DNA of 64,000 nt from Emiliania huxleyi CCMP1516 (lineage: Eukaryota > Haptophyta > Isochrysidales > Noelaerhabdaceae): contig NW_005201493.1 in NCBI RefSeq assembly GCF_000372725.1, positions 321,706 through 385,705 on the forward strand, given 5' to 3'. Under the pieces are notes generated by a model, which was not told the DNA's origin, ran no database searches, and worked only from the letters and a program-made list of their open reading frames with translations. Shown one piece after another: positions 1 through 8,366 of this stretch; position 1 is the stretch's first letter, and each line of letters starts with the position of its first letter. A program made the position numbers and the translations under genes.

Positions 1-557
1 CCCTGCCCGCCGCACCACGCACTGTAGTCGCGCAGGCACAGGGCGGTGAACGCGCCTGCAAAGAGGCGCAGCGCCTGCGCATGGGCATGGCCGGTCGAGC
101 CGATCGTCGCGACAGCGGTGAAGAGCGTGCTGATCAAGACAAGCGCGTCCAGTCGGCTGCGGCCGCTAGGAGGCGTCGACGGGTCTGCGAACGGTGACTG
201 ACGGAGCGTGCCCGGCGTGAGCCGAAACCACAGGGGCGTGAGGAGGGTATGTCCGTCGCCTAGCTGGCCGTCCGCGCCGCCAAAGCCGGATACTTCTGTC
301 GCGACGAACCAAACGACGACCTTTGCGACCAGCTCTGGCCCGATGGCGGCGCCGAGCGTCAGCGTCCCGACGAGGGGAAGGCCAACCACAATCGCAAACC
401 TGGTTGCGTGGTACTTGACCGGCGTGGTGCGGAGGCAGCTGGCGGCCGCCAGGCTCGCCATCCGCTCGCCGATGGAGTCGATCGCGCTGTCGTCGATGGA
501 GTCGTCCGCCGATGTGGTTGCGCTTCCTCCGACGTTGCCGGTGGCGTAAGACGCCAT
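1..557 (-). CDS. multipass membrane protein, N-terminal part (runs off window)
   Basis: An open frame starts at the ATG at 557 and stays open to the window edge, giving 185 residues. The first 45 residues are rich in Ser, Asp and Ala. A hydrophobic stretch follows at about residues 53-90 (FAIVVGLPLVGTLTLGAAIG, then VVVWFVATEV). After a loop with the segment LLTPLWFRLTPGT there are two more hydrophobic stretches (LDALVLISTLFTAVATIG and LRLFAGAFTALCL). The LWFRLTPGT segment and the membrane layout are reminiscent of DUF3556-type transmembrane proteins, but that is a memory-based impression and the C-terminus is missing. No function is assigned. Codon use, rich in G/C third positions, resembles that of the confident genes here. 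Confidence 0.6.
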   Translation of the reverse strand, partial: MASYATGNVGGSATTSADDSIDDSAIDSIGERMASLAAASCLRTTPVKYHATRFAIVVGLPLVGTLTLGAAIGPELVAKVVVWFVATEVSGFGGADGQLGDGHTLLTPLWFRLTPGTLRQSPFADPSTPPSGRSRLDALVLISTLFTAVATIGSTGHAHAQALRLFAGAFTALCLRDYSAWCGGQ

Positions 558-1018
558 TGCGATCAAGAATTCGAACTCCGGAGTGAGAAACAAATCCTCT
601 CTCTCTCCAGCTCGTCTCTCTCCACCGCTGTGTCCGGCTTGGGAGGGAGGGAACAGCGAGGGTCAGAAAAAAGACGGTCGGGCCTCAACGCAAGGCGGAC
701 ATGGCATATCGCTCTCGGGCCCACAGACATCCCGCACACCCGCCGCACACCCGCCGCCCCCCGCGCGCGCCCCACCCCGGCCGGGAGAGAGGGGAGTGAC
801 AGTTTGGGATGGCAACAGAACGAGTATGTTGAGTCCTGGCTCAACAACGCAGATAAAGGACTTGGGTGGTCCGGCCCACAAGTCCGGCTCATGCGCCCCG
901 ATCGGACCTCGTTATTTTTTGTATGCGTGACACTGATAGCGTGAGAGACTCGGCGTTCCACCTTGCCGCCCTACGCCGAGCTGCCCCAAGCCGCTTATCA
1001 GAGTCGTTCGATCCGACC
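558..1018. other. intergenic, no gene seen
   Basis: This is the divergent spacer between the left minus-strand membrane protein and the plus-strand AGY-repeat gene. Overlapping short frames on both strands are mutually inconsistent and low-complexity. It should contain both promoters, but I see no recognisable TATA element. Confidence 0.4.
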
Positions 1019-2185
1019 ATGCTGGGTTTGGAGAGATCGCTCGGGGGCGTGGCCCTGGTTGTCTTTTTGGCGTCCGCGTACTCGCAGCATAGCGCGCACG
1101 AGCACCTCGTGGGCGCGCTGGACAGGCGCATCGCGCTGCTGGAAAAGCAGGCTGGTGACTTGAGGGCGCAAGAAGCAGGCGAAGTGGTGCTCCTCCGAGG
1201 AGTGCTGGAGAGGCTCACCATAGCGATCGAGACGGCGCAGGCACACGACGAGACGGCGCAGGCAGCACAAACCGAGACGGAAGACATGGCTCAAGTCCGC
1301 CATCTCCGACATCTCTTAGTGCTTTCGCAAGAACGCGCTTTTGATCTCAGCCGAGCCTTCGCAGCTGGATTTACTTTCGAGCAAGTCCTTTCGGCTGTTG
1401 ACGAGACCAACTGTCCGCGACACCAATGCTTGCGACTCTTGAAGCAAGTGGGGTACACAGAGGTGTGCACTGAGAGCCCGTTCGGTTTCGGTCTCAGCGC
1501 GCAGCACATGATCGATGCCGGTTGTACAGAGGAGGATCTGGCCGTCATTTTCGTGCAGCTCAAAACTCGCGGCGCATCCTTCGATGACGCGATGTCCACG
1601 TTTTGTGCTACTACTACTACGCTGTGTCCACGCGCGGTGTCAGTACTGAGGATGGCCGGGTATTCATGTGCTGATGCCCATGCAGCTATCGATGGCCTCG
1701 ATGACCAATGGAGCAAATTGAGCTGCCAAGAGCAAGAAATGAACGATGAAAGTCCACCGTGTGCCGAGCTTTCGCGTTCCTACGCCCAGACGCTCGAACG
1801 CGGGAGAAGTTTTTGTCTGGCATCCGAAATACCTGGGGTACTGCGAGATTTGCGGCAGCGGACGGGGCTGCACTGCGGTGACGCTGTGTTGGCCGGATAC
1901 AGCCCGGCTGACATGACGCGTGCGGGCTATTCGATGCAAGAGATCGCACAAGAAATGATTTCGGCCAAGTTGAAAAACAGGCGAGCCGTTACGGAAAAGC
2001 ATGCGCGACGCTGCCTCTTTGCGCCGCTCGCTCGCGGCGGCAGGAGACATGGCCGCCGATGCGGCTCGCACTCGCTCGGCGGGCCTCCGTCCCACAGCCG
2101 CCCGGGCGTGCCAGGGGTCGGCCTGGCGCTGCGCTGCTCGCACGCTGCACTGCACAAAGCTGCGACAACAAGGGGAGGCTCCTGA
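1019..2185 (+). CDS. secreted or membrane-anchored AGY-repeat protein
   Basis: The frame opens upstream of 1019, but the ATG at 1019 gives a natural start followed by a hydrophobic signal or anchor segment (GGVALVVFLASAYS, residues 8-21). Residues 28-95 are charged and heptad-like, probably coiled coil (LVGALDRRIALLEKQAG). From about residue 110 there are degenerate repeats built on A-G-(F/Y/C)-(T/S)-x-x-x-(A/L/V) with flanking cysteines: AAGFTFEQVL, DAGCTEEDLA, MAGYSCADAH, LAGYSPADMT, RAGYSMQEIA. Such AGY/AGF repeats are common in haptophyte proteins of unknown function. The last ~60 residues, after EKHARRC, are low-complexity Arg/Gly/Pro and probably not coding, so the true gene may be spliced near 1990-2000. 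The ORF at 3058, with the same motif, is a candidate downstream exon. Confidence 0.6.
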   Translation: MLGLERSLGGVALVVFLASAYSQHSAHEHLVGALDRRIALLEKQAGDLRAQEAGEVVLLRGVLERLTIAIETAQAHDETAQAAQTETEDMAQVRHLRHLLVLSQERAFDLSRAFAAGFTFEQVLSAVDETNCPRHQCLRLLKQVGYTEVCTESPFGFGLSAQHMIDAGCTEEDLAVIFVQLKTRGASFDDAMSTFCATTTTLCPRAVSVLRMAGYSCADAHAAIDGLDDQWSKLSCQEQEMNDESPPCAELSRSYAQTLERGRSFCLASEIPGVLRDLRQRTGLHCGDAVLAGYSPADMTRAGYSMQEIAQEMISAKLKNRRAVTEKHARRCLFAPLARGGRRHGRRCGSHSLGGPPSHSRPGVPGVGLALRCSHAALHKAATTRGGS

Positions 2186-2694
2186 GCTTCAATGTTGAGC
2201 AGTGCAGCTGCGGGCGCTCGTGGGCGGCTGTGCAGTGGTGAGAGTGCCTGTTTGGAGGCGAGCTGGCGCTGCGCCAGGGTGCGCAGCATGCTCCCTTGCT
2301 CTGTCCTGAGGCATGCTGGTTGGCGCCCAACACAATGCCCTGGATGCATTGCTCCACGCCGTGCTGGCTGGTGCAGTGCTGCCAGTGCGCCGACTGGCGC
2401 GCAGGGTGCGCGTCGCCGCGCGTGGCACGGGAGGCGCGAGAGGCGCGGCTGTCGGTCAACCCCGCGGCGCATGGGCGCCGCGGAAGCTGCTCGACAGGCT
2501 GCGGGCATCGCTGCGGCAAAAAGCGCCCGCCCTCTGCTTTGCTTTCGCCCGCGTTTTACGACAACTTTCGGTTTATCATAGCCGCCGAACTTTACCTCGC
2601 TGTTTCTTTATAGGTACCTCGCAGCTGCGTATTCTTGTATTATCGTCGAGTAGTACAGGTACTGCGTGGGGGCAGTACGTATTCTCGTATCACT

Positions 2695-2909
2695 AGCTCC
2701 GAGTAGAGGGGGCGTCCTGCAGTTAAGGGGAAACCCGGTACGCGGGTCCAACCCTCGGAGAGTATTCTTTAGCTCCGAGTAGAGGGGGCGCTCCGCTGCT
2801 AGGGGAAACCTGGAGCGCGGACTAACCCTCGGAGAGTATTCTTTAGCTCCGAGTAGAGGGGGCGGTCTGCTGCTAGGGGAAACCCGGAGCGCGGAGCTAA
2901 CCCTCGGAG
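2695..2909 (+). repeat. three tandem hairpin-forming units of 74-76 bp
   Basis: Units start at 2695, 2771 and 2845. Each begins AGCTCCGAGTAGAGGGGGCG and closes with CTCGGAG. CTCCGAG near the start and CTCGGAG at the end are exact reverse complements (unit 1: 2697-2703 with 2754-2760), so each unit can fold on a 7-bp outer stem. The interior varies but keeps AGGGGAAACC. Unit 2 also has an inner pair CGCTCC/GGAGCG, while unit 1 has ACCCG/CGGGT instead. The changing inner arms with conserved outer arms suggest structure rather than plain minisatellite drift. I do not recognise an RNA family. Confidence 0.75.
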
Positions 2910-2987
2910 ACCCGTGTTACGGCCCTGCGAACGCGCACCCCCGGGGCTAGGGCTCTCTTGCCCGCAACCCGATGCCAATCATCCGGC

Positions 2988-3054
2988 CCGCTGGGTGCGC
3001 TTCTCAGCTCCCCGGCCCTGGATGTGAGGTTGCCGACTGCACTCCAAGTGCTCC
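2988..3054 (+). repeat. dispersed repeat, copy 1 (partner near 24330)
   Basis: This ~67-bp segment, starting GCTGGGTGCGCTTCTCAGCT and ending in CACTCCAAGTGCTCC, is closely matched in the same orientation at 24330-24405. The two differ by a few substitutions and a short internal duplication of CTCCACTGCA. Function unknown. Confidence 0.7.
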
Positions 3055-3057
3055 AAG

Positions 3058-3348
3058 TTGAACGGCATCTTGGATTCTCAAGAACACAACCAACTCCTAG
3101 CCGAAACGATTCTTAAGCAGCTGAAGGCCGCCGGCATGACATGTAAGGAGGCTAGGCACGCGACGTTCCGTCCGAGGCAGTGCAAGGCCGCCGGCTACAC
3201 CTACGAAGAAGCAAAGCAGGCCGGCTACGCCTATTTTGAACTCCACTGGAACCGAGGTGATGAGACGGAGAGTGTGCACCACAATGGTTGGGACATCGAC
3301 GAGCCGTCACCTCAGCCGACGGGCACCCAGCGCGTTGTCCGCGAGTAA
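3058..3348 (+). CDS. AGY-repeat exon or fragment
   Basis: The open frame begins with a TTG, so this is more likely an internal or terminal exon than a whole gene. It encodes ILKQLKAAGMTCKEARHA, then CKAAGYTYEEAKQAGYAYF, the same AGY-type repeat seen in the gene at 1019-2185. The tail is acidic and polar and ends at a TAA at 3346. It may be the 3' exon of the 1019 gene, across an intron holding the hairpin units, or a separate broken copy. Confidence 0.4.
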   Translation: MNGILDSQEHNQLLAETILKQLKAAGMTCKEARHATFRPRQCKAAGYTYEEAKQAGYAYFELHWNRGDETESVHHNGWDIDEPSPQPTGTQRVVRE

Positions 3349-3435
3349 GCGCCGCGCGAAGGGCGAGGGTGTGTGCGGACGCGTTCAGCCGCCGGACCAG
3401 GAGCGACGGGAGAGTGGGACCACAGTTCACAAGCT

Positions 3436-3520
3436 AAAAAGAATTTAAACAAAAGAACTCTCTCTCACAGCACACAGGCTCGACACAGGTGCGAACTGGC
3501 GCGTGCTAGTACTATCACCG
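3436..3520 (-). repeat. dispersed repeat B, minus copy
   Basis: This segment contains, on the minus strand, TAGTACTAGCACGCGCCAGT, then TTCGCACCTGTGTCGAGCC and an AAATTCTTTT tail. The same sequence occurs on the plus strand at 5227-5325, on the minus strand at 51766-51827 and in shorter form at 52643-52690. Confidence 0.75.
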
Positions 3521-3532
3521 GCACACAAGCTA

Positions 3533-3725
3533 AAAAGAAAGAAAGAAAAGAACCCCAGGGAGGGATGGGAGAACGGCACGCCGCCACCACACAGGGATTT
3601 TAAGGAGAGGGGTGTGGTGCGCTAGCCGTCGCCCACCCTTGGGCGTCCGCCTCTTCCTATCTCACTTCGCAGTCTCTCTCCGATTCTCGCTGCAACCTTC
3701 GTGCCACCTCGCGGTCTCCCCCTTC
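3533..3725 (+). repeat. dispersed upstream repeat A, copy 1
   Basis: It begins with an AAAGAAAGAAA tract, then CAGGGAGGGATGGGAGAACG, the segment AGGGATTTTAAGGAGAGGGG, GCTAGCCGTCGCCCACCCTT, and a pyrimidine-rich end containing TCTCTCCGATTCTCGCTGCA. Near-identical copies lie at 4858-5038, 5037-5220, 33125-33330, and on the minus strand at 42690-42995. A fragment is at about 51385-51440. This copy ends ~115 bp before the ATG of the LRR gene at 3841; similarity to the 42.7-kb copy continues to CTTCCTCTGTCGCGTCG, closer to the start codon. Confidence 0.85.
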
Positions 3726-3840
3726 TCGTCGTGCTCTCCCTTGTCGCATCTTCCTCTGTCGCGTCGCTCTCCTCTGCCTCGTTCTGCGCCGCCGCCGCGG
3801 CCTGCCGTTCCCTCGAGGGCGCGATTTCTTTGTTTCCACG

Positions 3841-4608
3841 ATGGTGACGTCTGCGCCGCCGCCAAGCAACGCCGCCAGCTCCGAGACTTTGGACGTGGGC
3901 GGCTGGCAGGTCGTCGTCACCGACGGGCACGCGGTCCTGCCCAAAGGCATGACGCACTTGCCAGACGGGACGTTTCAGCTCCGCACCTCTCTCGTCTCGG
4001 TCGCCTTTCCGCGCAGCCTCGCCTCCATCGGCGACGGCGCCTTCTACCGCTGCACCTCGCTCGTCTCCATTGACCTCCCCGCCAGCCTCACCTCCATCCG
4101 CCCCCATGCTTTCCGCGGCTGCTCCTCCCTCGCCCACGTCACCTTCCCCGCCGGCCTCACCTCCATCGGCGACAACGCCTACAATGGTTGCACCTCTCTC
4201 GCCTCCGTCACCTTCCCTGTCGGTCTCACCTCCATCGGAGTCTACGCCTTCTGCGGCTGCCCCTCCCTGACCCGCGTCACCGTGCCAACCACCCTCACCT
4301 CCATCGGCCACGGCGCCTTCCGCGACTGCCCGCTCACCCGCGTCACCGTGCCAGACACCGCAACCGTCGGCTACGCCGCCTTTCCGCCCGCCACCACCGT
4401 TCTCCGCCTCCCTCCCAAGAGGATGCGCGACCTGCAGCGCTGGTACGAGGCGGTGGCCGGGGCTCTGGCCTACAAGCGCTGCCGCCCCGGCCTTGTCCTC
4501 TGGCTGGAGCGAGCCAACATCAGGCTCGGCTCTTACGGCCCGGACGGCGCGGCGCGCAAGCGCGACCGCGAGGAGTTCGAGGGCGACTTTGCGCCGCTTG
4601 TAGAGTGA
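3841..4608 (+). CDS. BspA-type leucine-rich repeat protein (LRR_5), paralogue 1
   Basis: 255 residues. After a short Pro/Ser-rich start and a conserved SETLDVGGWQVVV segment there are six to seven ~23-residue repeats of the form (S/A)LxSVTFPAGLTSIGxxAFxGC, the signature of BspA/TpLRR repeats, at about residues 40-185. These repeats form a curved solenoid used for binding; in microbial eukaryotes they are large, fast-changing families of unknown role. No signal peptide or membrane segment is seen. The C-terminal ~70 residues (RWYEAVAGALAYKRCRPG to FEGDFAPLVE) are shared with the paralogue at 5335. The frame is intronless and the ATG follows a pyrimidine-rich leader. Confidence 0.85.
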   Translation: MVTSAPPPSNAASSETLDVGGWQVVVTDGHAVLPKGMTHLPDGTFQLRTSLVSVAFPRSLASIGDGAFYRCTSLVSIDLPASLTSIRPHAFRGCSSLAHVTFPAGLTSIGDNAYNGCTSLASVTFPVGLTSIGVYAFCGCPSLTRVTVPTTLTSIGHGAFRDCPLTRVTVPDTATVGYAAFPPATTVLRLPPKRMRDLQRWYEAVAGALAYKRCRPGLVLWLERANIRLGSYGPDGAARKRDREEFEGDFAPLVE

Positions 4609-4686
4609 CAGGCGTGATTGAAAACGCCGGCGCTGCGGCTGGAGCTCCTCCTCCTGTTAGTCCTGAGGAGGAGCGTGTGTACGAGA
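4609..4686 (+). repeat. duplicated 3' flank of the LRR genes, copy 1
   Basis: The ~78 bases after the stop codon (from CAGGCGTGATTGAAA through GTCCTGAGGAGGAGCGTGTG) recur almost identically after the stop of the second LRR gene at 6388-6465. The gene duplication therefore included the 3' flank. At 4687 the two diverge, where the second copy is joined to ankyrin-coding DNA. Confidence 0.8.
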
Positions 4687-4857
4687 GGACCGGAGAATCT
4701 TTCGAGTACTTTTGGAGACATATGCGAGAAAAAGGGAAAAAAGTTATGGGTGGGTCGAGGACAGACGCGTCCCGACCTTTTTCGCGCGAGAATTCTTTTG
4801 CTTGTAAAATTCTTTTCCCTGTGTTAGTGCCAGTGCGCGCCAGTCCCGTGCCCGGTG

Positions 4858-5220
4858 TAAAGAAAGAAAGAAACGAGACACCCCAAGGGAGGGATGGGAG
4901 AACGGCACGCCGCCACCACACAGGGATTTTAAGGAGAGGGGTGTGGTGCGCTAGCCGTCGCCCACCCTTGGGCGTCCGCCTCTTCCTATCTCTCTTCGTC
5001 GCAGTCTCTCTCCGATTCTCGCTGCAACCTTCGTGCCAAAGAAAGAAAGAAAGAAAACAGACAACCCCAGGGAGGGATGGGAGGACGGCACGCCGCCACC
5101 ACACAGGGATTTTAAGGAGAGGGGTGTGATGCGCTAGCCGTCGCCCACCCTAGGGAGTCTGCCTCTTCCTATCTCTTTTCGCAGTCTCTCGCCGCTTCTC
5201 GCTTCGTGCCACCTCGCGGG
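4858..5220 (+). repeat. dispersed upstream repeat A, two tandem copies
   Basis: Two head-to-tail copies (4858-5038 and 5037-5220) of the repeat first seen at 3533. Both carry the AAAGAAAG tract, the GGGAGGGATGGGA block, the GGGATTTTAAGGAGAGG block and the pyrimidine-rich end. They lie upstream of the LRR gene that starts at 5335, in its orientation. The segment before them (4687-4857) holds a short motif GTTAGTGCCAGTGCGCGCCA also present near 52590. Confidence 0.85.
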
Positions 5221-5226
5221 CGTCCT

Positions 5227-5325
5227 AAAATTCTTTTCCCGGTGATAGTACTAGCACGCGCCAGTTCGCACCTGTGTCGAGCCTGTCTGCTGTGAGAGAG
5301 AGTTCTTTTGTTTAAATTCTTTTCC
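5227..5325 (+). repeat. dispersed repeat B, plus copy
   Basis: Plus-orientation copy of the repeat at 3436-3520. It contains GTACTAGCACGCGCCAGTTC and GCACCTGTGTCGAGCCTGTC, flanked on both sides by AAATTCTTTT motifs. It lies between repeat A and the LRR start codon at 5335, so the two LRR genes are framed by inverted copies of repeat B. Confidence 0.75.
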
Positions 5326-5334
5326 CAGGATGGG

Positions 5335-6387
5335 ATGCCCGCCTCGACTCCTTCAGCGCCGCCGCCGAGCGACGCCGCGCCGCCGCCCGGCTCCGAGACT
5401 CTTGATGTGGGCGGCTGGCAGGTCGTCGTCGCCGACGGGCACGCGGTGCTGCCCGAAGGCATGACGCACCTGCCGGACCTGGCGTTCTTCGAACGCGCCA
5501 CTCTCGTCTCGGTCGCCTTTCCGCGCAGCCTCGTCTTCATCGGCGACCGGGCCTTCGACCGCTGCACCTCGCTCGCCTCCATCGACCTCCCCGCCAGCCT
5601 CACCTCCATCGGCAAGCACGCCTTCGACCGCTGCTGCTCGCTGGTCTCCATTGACCTCCCCGCCGGTCTCACCTCCATCAGCAGAGGCGCCTTCTTCGGC
5701 TGCTCCGCCCTCGCCTCCGTCACCTCCCCCGCCGGCCTCACCTCCATCGGCAGCTGCGCCTTCTACGGCTGCTCCGCCCTCGCCAACGTCACCTTCCCTG
5801 CCGGCCTCGTCTCCATCGGCGACTACGCCTTCGACGGCTGCTCCGCCCTCGCCAACGTCACCTTCCCTGCCGGCCTCACCTCCATCGGCAGCAGCGCCTT
5901 CCTCCATTGCTCCTCCCTCACCAGCGTCACCCTCCCCGCCGGCCTCACCTCCATCGGCAGCTGCGCCTTCTACGGCTGCTCCGCCCTCGCCAACGTCACC
6001 TTCCCTGCCGGCCTCACCTCCATCGGCGAGCAAGCCTTCTACCGCTGCTTGTCTCTCACATCCGTCACCTTCCCCGCCGGCCTCACCTCGATCGGCAGCA
6101 GCGCCTTCAACGCCTGCTCCTCCCTCTCCTCCGTCACCGTGCCAACCACCGCCACGATCGGCTTCGGCGCCTTCCCACTCGCCACCACCGTCCTCCGCCT
6201 CCCGCCCGCAACGATGCGCTGGTACGAGGCGGTGGACGGGGCTCTGGCCTACAAGCGCTGCCGCCCCCTTCTCTACGGCTGGCTAGAGCGGGCCCAGACC
6301 AGCCTCGGCTCTTACGGCCCGGACGGCGCGGCGCGCCAGCGCGACCTCGAGGAGTTCGAGGGCGATTTTGGGCCGCTTGTAGAGTGA
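5335..6387 (+). CDS. BspA-type leucine-rich repeat protein (LRR_5), paralogue 2
   Basis: 351 residues from the ATG at 5335; the frame is open a little further upstream. Its layout is that of the gene at 3841, but it has about ten to eleven LTSIGxxAFxxC repeats instead of six to seven. It begins with a Pro/Ala-rich stretch and SETLDVGGWQVVVADGHAVL, and ends with the shared RWYEAVDGALAYKRCRP to LVE tail. Several internal repeats are nearly identical at the DNA level (5745-5790 and 5940-5985), showing recent expansion by unequal exchange. Likely a cytosolic binding scaffold; the ligand is unknown. Confidence 0.85.
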   Translation: MPASTPSAPPPSDAAPPPGSETLDVGGWQVVVADGHAVLPEGMTHLPDLAFFERATLVSVAFPRSLVFIGDRAFDRCTSLASIDLPASLTSIGKHAFDRCCSLVSIDLPAGLTSISRGAFFGCSALASVTSPAGLTSIGSCAFYGCSALANVTFPAGLVSIGDYAFDGCSALANVTFPAGLTSIGSSAFLHCSSLTSVTLPAGLTSIGSCAFYGCSALANVTFPAGLTSIGEQAFYRCLSLTSVTFPAGLTSIGSSAFNACSSLSSVTVPTTATIGFGAFPLATTVLRLPPATMRWYEAVDGALAYKRCRPLLYGWLERAQTSLGSYGPDGAARQRDLEEFEGDFGPLVE

Positions 6388-6465
6388 CAGGCGTGATTGA
6401 AACCGCCGGCGCTGCGGCTGGAGCTCCTCCTCCTGTCAGTCCTGAGGAGGAGCGTGTGTACGAGA
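6388..6465 (+). repeat. duplicated 3' flank of the LRR genes, copy 2
   Basis: Near-identical to 4609-4686. At 6466-6470 the copied flank ends abruptly and ankyrin-coding sequence begins, which marks a rearrangement breakpoint. Confidence 0.8.
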
Positions 6466-6466
6466 C

Positions 6467-7291
6467 CCGCCAGCTGCTGCTCCCTTCAGCCAGACGGCGC
6501 CTCCGCTCTGCTCCTCGCGTGCGAGAAGGAATGCCCCGAGTGCGTCAGGCTGCTGCTCGAGGCCAATGCGGCGGTCGACCAAGCCAACACCAGAGGCGTC
6601 ACACCGCTGTACATCACGTGCCACCGAGGCCACCTCGGGATTGCCCGGCTGCTGCGCGACGCCGGCGCAGCGGTCGGCCAAGTCATGGATGGCGGCTTCA
6701 CGCCGCTGCTCGTGGCATGCCTGCAGGGGCGCGTCGAGTGCGCCCAGCTGCTCCTCGAGTCCAATGCGGCGGTCAACCAAGCGAAGAACGACGGCATCAC
6801 GCCGCTGTACCTCGCGTGCCAGAAGGGCCACCTCGACATCGTCCGGCTGCTTCTCGAGGCTGGCGCAGCGGTCGGCCAAGCCATGAACAACAACGGCGCC
6901 ACGCCGCTGGTCATCGCGTGCCACTTCGGCCACCTCGAAGTCGTCAAGCTCCTCTCCTCCTACGGCGCCTCCCGCGCCGCTACGCCCTTCGGCACGCCCG
7001 AGGAGGTTGCGAACCGCCGCGGCCACGCCGACCTCGCCGCTTGGCTGATCGCTAGCCGCAGCTGGACGCCGCTCGCGCACTTTGAGACCCTCACCGCCGC
7101 CCGCGCGCTCTCCCTGCTGCGCAGCGGCGCAAGCTTGCACGAGGGCGAGCCGACGCCGCTGCAGCGCGCCGCGAGCGGCGAGGGCGAGGCGGCGGCGCTG
7201 ATCCTGCGGGCGGCGGCGCCGTGGTCGCCGGCAAGCCACTCGCTCTTTCCCGCGGCGGCCCGCGCGCGGGCGGCGCTCCTCGTCCTGCTCC
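6467..7291 (+). pseudogene. truncated ankyrin-repeat gene fragment
   Basis: The frame encodes five ankyrin repeats (SALLLACEKECPECVRLLLE, then TPLYITCHRGHLGIARLLRD and similar) followed by the conserved post-ankyrin region LLSSYGASRAATPFGTPEEV and WSPASHSLFPAAARARAALL. It closely matches the intact ankyrin gene at 16388-18241 but lacks that gene's first ~250 residues. At its 3' end it diverges after ARAALLVL, where WD40-type sequence begins in another frame. A formal ORF runs on from the LRR 3' flank at 6397, but that start is inherited from non-coding flank. I read this as a fragment captured by rearrangement; transcription as a chimera is possible. Confidence 0.7.
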
Positions 7292-7492
7292 GCCGGCGCT
7301 GGCATTGTCGCCACCGGCACGTGGGACGAGCCGAGCAACTGCGTCCAGCTGTGGGCGGTGGCGCTGCAGCCGGAGGACGTGGAGATGGATGACGACGCCG
7401 CCGCCGCCGCCTCCGAGGCGCCAGCAGCCCGCCTGCTCGCGACGGCGCACCACGCCGCCTCCGTCCTCGGCCTCACCGCCGCCGGCTCCCTC
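7292..7492 (+). pseudogene. WD40-repeat fragment (Nup43-like?)
   Basis: In the frame starting at 7292 the sequence reads AGAGIVATGTWDEPSNCVQL and WAVALQPEDVEMDD, then an alanine run and ARLLATAHHAASVLGL. The T-G-(T/S)-W-D-x-x-x-N-x-(V/I)-x-L-W pattern is that of a first WD40 blade as in Nup43-type nucleoporins. The match is short, with neither start nor continuation of the propeller, so it is a gene fragment joined to the ankyrin remnant. The Nup43 assignment is tentative; the WD40 character is fairly clear. Confidence 0.45.
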
Positions 7493-7835
7493 TCGTGCGT
7501 CCGACACCGCCGCCGCTGCGCGCGCGCCCGCGGTCGACGGTCGTCCTCAACACGTGAGAGCCAATCCACGTGCGGACGACCCCGCCATAATAACAGTGTT
7601 AGAAACGGTGCAAACGGTGCAAACGGTACATCAGTAGAACAGGTTTCATGTAGTTAGTACAAGAAATCAGGCGTGAGGGAGTTGAGAGTTGTAGAGAGAT
7701 GGAATACCGCACCCTCACCGGCTCGACCGACTACTTGACGGCTCGACTGCTTCTCCTCAGGGGAGAGACCGCGAGAAATAGGGACGCCGTTGGCGCGCTC
7801 GCCTTCGCAGCGCGCCGCAGCGAGAGCTCTAACAC

Positions 7836-8180
7836 TCACTCCAGAGTGAAGATGCCGAAATCCTCGTACGGTGGCGGGTCGGGCCAGTCAACTGGCTCCG
7901 CCTCGCATGGCACCCATGCTTCGCCTCTGCCCCACGCCAGCAGCTCGTTGTCGCGGGCGATTTGCTCGGCCTCTTCCTTCTTCAACAGAGCCTCGAGGAG
8001 GCGCAAGAGTCGGGCGTCATCGCCTGTCTCGGCCAGCATCTCGTGCACTGACGTCGGGCTAAGCAGCGACCTGGGAGCCTTGATGGTACCCGATCGGCGG
8101 CGCCGTAAGGGGACAACCATCGGGCCCATGGACCGCTCGTCGCTGTTAGATGGTGAGCCAAGCGGGCGCGGGGGCGGCAT
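7836..8180 (-). CDS. small acidic C-terminal protein, unknown
   Basis: 114 residues from the ATG at 8180 to a TGA at 7836. The first 30 residues are Pro/Arg/Ser-rich. Then follow a helical charged stretch (ARLLRLLEALLKKEEAEQIA, about residues 54-73) and an acidic, aromatic tail ending PPYEDFGIFTLE. The tail composition looks like a genuine C-terminus. Another ATG at 8263 in a different frame (MHPTYPLLDLLEALAF) could be a 5' exon. I do not recognise the family. Confidence 0.45.
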   Translation of the reverse strand: MPPPRPLGSPSNSDERSMGPMVVPLRRRRSGTIKAPRSLLSPTSVHEMLAETGDDARLLRLLEALLKKEEAEQIARDNELLAWGRGEAWVPCEAEPVDWPDPPPYEDFGIFTLE

Positions 8181-8366
8181 GGCTGACCCGTCGCCGACAC
8201 ACCGAGACGCTGGGAGAACGCGAGGGCCTCGAGGAGGTCGAGGAGGGGATACGTCGGATGCATCTCGGCGATCTTTTAGCTTACTGGGATCTCTCGGATC
8301 TCTCGTTGTATGTGTGTACTTTTAGCTTACTGGGAGAAAAGGGAGAGGGGGTTGTGTTCAAGGGCC

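Larger units (their letters stand above)
2186..3057. other. non-coding region with two repeat types
   Basis: No convincing coding frame. It holds three tandem hairpin units (2695-2909) and a dispersed repeat copy (2988-3054), each listed separately. The part at 2190-2530 is rich in TGCTG/CAGCA words and overlapping short frames without conserved features. Confidence 0.5.

Noticed and set aside
5353-6033. Minus-strand Gly/Glu/Asp-rich ORF with repeats DGGEAGxEGDVGEGGA
   Set aside because: It is the exact antisense of the LRR repeats and owes its periodicity to them.
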